Positions 61,735-64,000 of a stretch of DNA of 64,000 bases are shown here, piece after piece (position 1 is the stretch's first letter; the number at the start of each line of letters is the position of its first letter). Under the pieces are notes generated by a model. It saw only the letters and a list, made by a program, of their open reading frames with translations. It was not told where the DNA came from and made no database searches. The position numbers and the translations under genes are program-made. This DNA comes from Bradyrhizobium sp. LHD-71 (GTDB taxonomy: Bacteria > Pseudomonadota > Alphaproteobacteria > Rhizobiales > Xanthobacteraceae): NCBI RefSeq assembly GCF_031157255.1, contig NZ_JAVIFX010000009.1, forward strand, positions 62,001 through 126,000. Reading direction: 5' to 3'.

Positions 61735-63588
61735 TTAGGCGCCGCTTGAAGCGAGCGCCAGCGGGCGGATATCGCGATACTGCAGACGGAAGAACGAGGC
61801 GTAGCGCCCATTGCGGCGGAGCAAGTCGTCATGGCTGCCGGATTCGACCACCTGTCCGCCCTCGATCACATGAATGGTGTCTGAATGCATGATCGTATGC
61901 AGACGATGAGCGATGACCAGCGTCGTCCGGTCCTGGCACAGGTGTTCGATCGCCTCCTGCACCTGCCGCTCGGACTCCGAATCGAGTGCGGCCGTTGCTT
62001 CGTCGAGCAGGATGATCGGCGCATTCTTGATCAGCGCACGCGCAATCGCGATCCGCTGCCGCTGACCACCTGACAGCTGAGTGCCGTGCTCGCCGACCGG
62101 CGTATCGTAGCCGAGCGGGAAGCTCATGATGAAGTCGTGCGCGCAGGCCGCATTAGCGGCCGCGACGATTTCCGCGTCGGTCGCGCCTGGTTTTCCGAAC
62201 GCAATGTTTTCGCGGATGGTGCCGCGGAACAGAAACACGTCCTGTCCGACATACGCGGTCTGCTGCCTCAGGCTGCGTCGCGAAACCTGTGCGATGTTGT
62301 GCCCATCGATGAGGATCGAGCCGCTCGGCGCCTCGTAGAGCCGCAGCACCAGGTTGAGCACCGTCGATTTGCCGCCGCCCGACGGACCGACCAGAGCCGT
62401 CACCTTGCCCGGCTCGGCGACGAGGCTCAGGCGATCGAGCACCGTCTCGCCCGGCCGATAGGCAAACGTCACGTCACGCAATTCGACGCGCGCGTCTTTG
62501 AGGACAAGCGCAGGCTTGTCGTTGTCGTCCGGCTCGGTCGAGGGGCTGTCGACGATCTCGATCAGCTTGCGCGCGCCAACAAGAGCCGCATTGAGATCGA
62601 TATTGAGCCGGGCGAGCCGTTTCGCAGGCTCGTAGGCAAGCAGGAACGCAGCCAGGAAGGACATGAACTGGCCGGGGGTAGCGCCTTGCTCGACGATCCG
62701 GTAGCTGGAGTAGATCAGCGTCGCGCAGATGGCGAGGCCGCCGAGCGTCTCCATCAGCGGGCTGGAGCGATTGGAAACCCGCGCCATCTTGTTGGCGTTG
62801 GCTTCGACCGCGGAGATGTCGCTGTCGATGCGATGCTGCATCGTCTGTTCAAGCGTGAACGCCTTGACCGTGCGGATGCCCTGCAGCGATTCCAGCATCG
62901 TTTCCTGGATGTTCGCGTTGCCCGTGAACTGGTTGCCGGCAAGGCCGCGCATGCGTCGCATCAGCTTGCGCAGCACGAGCAGTGCAGGCGGCGCGACCAG
63001 GAGGCCGATCAGCGCCATCAGCGGATCCTGCACGACCATCACAATCACAAGGCCGATCAGCGTCAACAGATCGCGACCGATCGAGGTGATCAACAGGTTG
63101 AGCACTTGCGCGATCGCGCTTGCACCCATGGTCATCCGCGCGATGAACTCGGATGAATGGCGATCGGAGAAGAAGCCGATGTTCTCGCGCATCAGCTTGG
63201 CGAACAGCTGACGCTGATTGCGCGCAAGGATTGCGTTGGCTACTCGCGACAGATTCACCGAATGGCCGTAGGTCGCGGCCCCGCGGATCGTGAAGATCGC
63301 CGCGATCGCCGCCGACAGCCAGAGAATGGTCTTGAAATCGCGCTGTTCATACGCCGCGTTGATCACGTCCTTCAGAAGGTAGGTCGTAAGCGCGGTCGCC
63401 CCGGCCGCGATCGACATCAGGACGAAGGAGAGCAGGTAGCGCCGCCAGTAGGTTGCGCCCTGCTCCTTGATCAACCGCCGAATCAACAGGGCCGCGCCAT
63501 GCGGGTCCTGCGTGATCGAAAGCTTGCTGTCGTTCGAACTGGAAATTGTCCGCATCCTGCCTTGCGGGCCGATTGAACGCCCGAGCAT
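61735..63588 (-). CDS. ABC exporter, MsbA/LipA type (permease fused to ATPase)
   Basis: 617 residues. Six helices in the N-terminal half (from LLSFVLMSIAAGATALTTYLL) are followed by the ATPase with Walker A GPSGGGKSTVLN, signature LSGGQRQRIAIARALI, Walker B IILLDEATAALD and H-loop VIAHRLHTI. It would flip lipid A-core or other large amphiphiles across the inner membrane. The start at 63588 has gagg upstream; an in-frame ATG at 63555 with aaggcagg is equally plausible. The next gene on this strand, 68 bases upstream, is a nucleotide-sugar epimerase, which fits envelope polysaccharide or lipid traffic. Confidence 0.92.
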   Translation of the reverse strand: MLGRSIGPQGRMRTISSSNDSKLSITQDPHGAALLIRRLIKEQGATYWRRYLLSFVLMSIAAGATALTTYLLKDVINAAYEQRDFKTILWLSAAIAAIFTIRGAATYGHSVNLSRVANAILARNQRQLFAKLMRENIGFFSDRHSSEFIARMTMGASAIAQVLNLLITSIGRDLLTLIGLVIVMVVQDPLMALIGLLVAPPALLVLRKLMRRMRGLAGNQFTGNANIQETMLESLQGIRTVKAFTLEQTMQHRIDSDISAVEANANKMARVSNRSSPLMETLGGLAICATLIYSSYRIVEQGATPGQFMSFLAAFLLAYEPAKRLARLNIDLNAALVGARKLIEIVDSPSTEPDDNDKPALVLKDARVELRDVTFAYRPGETVLDRLSLVAEPGKVTALVGPSGGGKSTVLNLVLRLYEAPSGSILIDGHNIAQVSRRSLRQQTAYVGQDVFLFRGTIRENIAFGKPGATDAEIVAAANAACAHDFIMSFPLGYDTPVGEHGTQLSGGQRQRIAIARALIKNAPIILLDEATAALDSESERQVQEAIEHLCQDRTTLVIAHRLHTIMHSDTIHVIEGGQVVESGSHDDLLRRNGRYASFFRLQYRDIRPLALASSGA

Positions 63589-63656
63589 GCGGCCTCATTG
63601 CCCGCTTGGCAGCGAATTTTCAAGTCAAAACAGACGGATAAACCCTCAAATAGGCG

Positions 63657-64000
63657 TCAGGCCGGAACAACGTCGCGTTGTGCGGTCGCGCGTTCGCGCA
63701 GCAGTTTTTCTTCCCACGCCAGCGCGTGCGCGGCGATCGTGTCAAGATTGTCAAACTGCGGCGTCCAGTCGAGGGTTGCGCGGAGCCTCCGCGTATCGGC
63801 AATCATCGTCATGATGTCGCCCGGCCGGCGCGGCGCTTCATCGACGGCAAAGGTCCGGCCCGAAACCCGACGGACGGCCTCGATGACTTCGCGAATCGAA
63901 TATCCGTGTCCATAGCCGCAGTTCAGTGTGTCGGAGCGGCCGCCGCCACGCAGGTAAGCGAGTGCGGCGCGATGCGCCTGCGCCAGGTCGCTGACATGGA
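63657..64000 (-). CDS. galE: C-terminal part of a UDP-glucose 4-epimerase-like protein (partial)
   Basis: 113 residues read in from the right edge: HVSDLAQAHRAALAYLRGGG, then LNCGYGHGYSIREVIEAVRRVSG, RRPGDIMTMIADTRRLRATLDW and a tail ending RDVVPA. These match the substrate-binding end of GalE, including the GxGYS loop. The NAD-binding half lies outside the window. GalE interconverts UDP-glucose and UDP-galactose for envelope polysaccharides. Related epimerases of the same family are possible. Confidence 0.85.
   Translation of the reverse strand, partial: HVSDLAQAHRAALAYLRGGGRSDTLNCGYGHGYSIREVIEAVRRVSGRTFAVDEAPRRPGDIMTMIADTRRLRATLDWTPQFDNLDTIAAHALAWEEKLLRERATAQRDVVPA

Noticed and set aside
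1-64000. CRISPR arrays, tRNA or rRNA genes, transposases, prophage genes
   Set aside because: No regularly spaced direct repeats, cloverleaf sequences, ribosomal signatures or recombinase/transposase motifs were recognised in reading both strands; a dedicated search with tRNAscan-SE or ISfinder could still find small ones.

Overview
The window looks like chromosomal DNA from a high-GC alphaproteobacterium of the order Hyphomicrobiales, probably close to Bradyrhizobium, Rhodopseudomonas or a relative. The grounds are the strong codon bias, the many tripartite tricarboxylate transporter (TTT) receptors, the tamAB and metK-ahcY neighbourhoods, and short dispersed palindromic repeats of rhizobial type. 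No rRNA, tRNA, CRISPR array, transposase or phage structural gene was recognised. Some 53 protein-coding genes are called, two of them cut by the window edges, together with two cobalamin riboswitches, several operator-like palindromes and several repeat elements.

Layout. 1-11.6 kb: end of a putative glycosyltransferase, then a catabolic or uptake locus with a GntR/FCD regulator, an EctD-like 2-oxoglutarate dioxygenase, five successive TctC-type periplasmic receptors and one TctB-TctA membrane pair, closed by a strong terminator. An oppositely oriented Rrf2-reductase pair sits between receptors 1 and 2. 11.6-26.8 kb: LysR regulator, crotonase, an RND efflux pump with adaptor, then mostly minus-strand CoA and hydrolase genes (alpha/beta hydrolase, HemD-like protein, CaiB-type CoA transferase, serine hydrolase, host-attachment-like protein, acyl-CoA dehydrogenase-fold protein), an HxlR regulator and a LysE exporter. 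26.9-42.5 kb: a metal and cofactor adaptation block. A COG0523 GTPase sits behind a perfect Zur-like palindrome. nrdAB encodes a ribonucleotide reductase whose small subunit has Phe where the radical Tyr is expected. Two divergent B12 riboswitches face nrdAB and metE. A branched-chain-amino-acid-type ABC transporter and a second MetE-like protein follow.

42.7-54 kb: an orphan ClpX-type zinc finger protein, the TamA-TamB outer-membrane assembly pair, and an HTH-methyltransferase fusion directly in front of metK and ahcY. 54.1-64 kb: XRE-cupin regulator with a small partner, divergent from a Baeyer-Villiger-type monooxygenase; three small proteins (56807-57022, 57085-57249 and 59330-59566); a CRP-type box; amidase; PAS protein; a 2,4-dienoyl-CoA-reductase-type SDR; an FAH-family enzyme; an MsbA-like ABC exporter; and the end of a galE-like gene.

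How it fits together. The most coherent theme is B12 and methyl-group economy: metE and the B12-independent nrdAB are placed under B12 repression, and the second MetE-like enzyme, metK, ahcY and the HTH-methyltransferase lie within 20 kb. Zinc also recurs, because MetE is a zinc enzyme and the Zur-like site controls a metallochaperone-type GTPase. The TTT locus is the most accessory-looking part: five receptors for one transporter suggests uptake of several related carboxylates. Starts were moved downstream from the longest reading frame wherever a Shine-Dalgarno sequence, signal peptide or family length favoured it.
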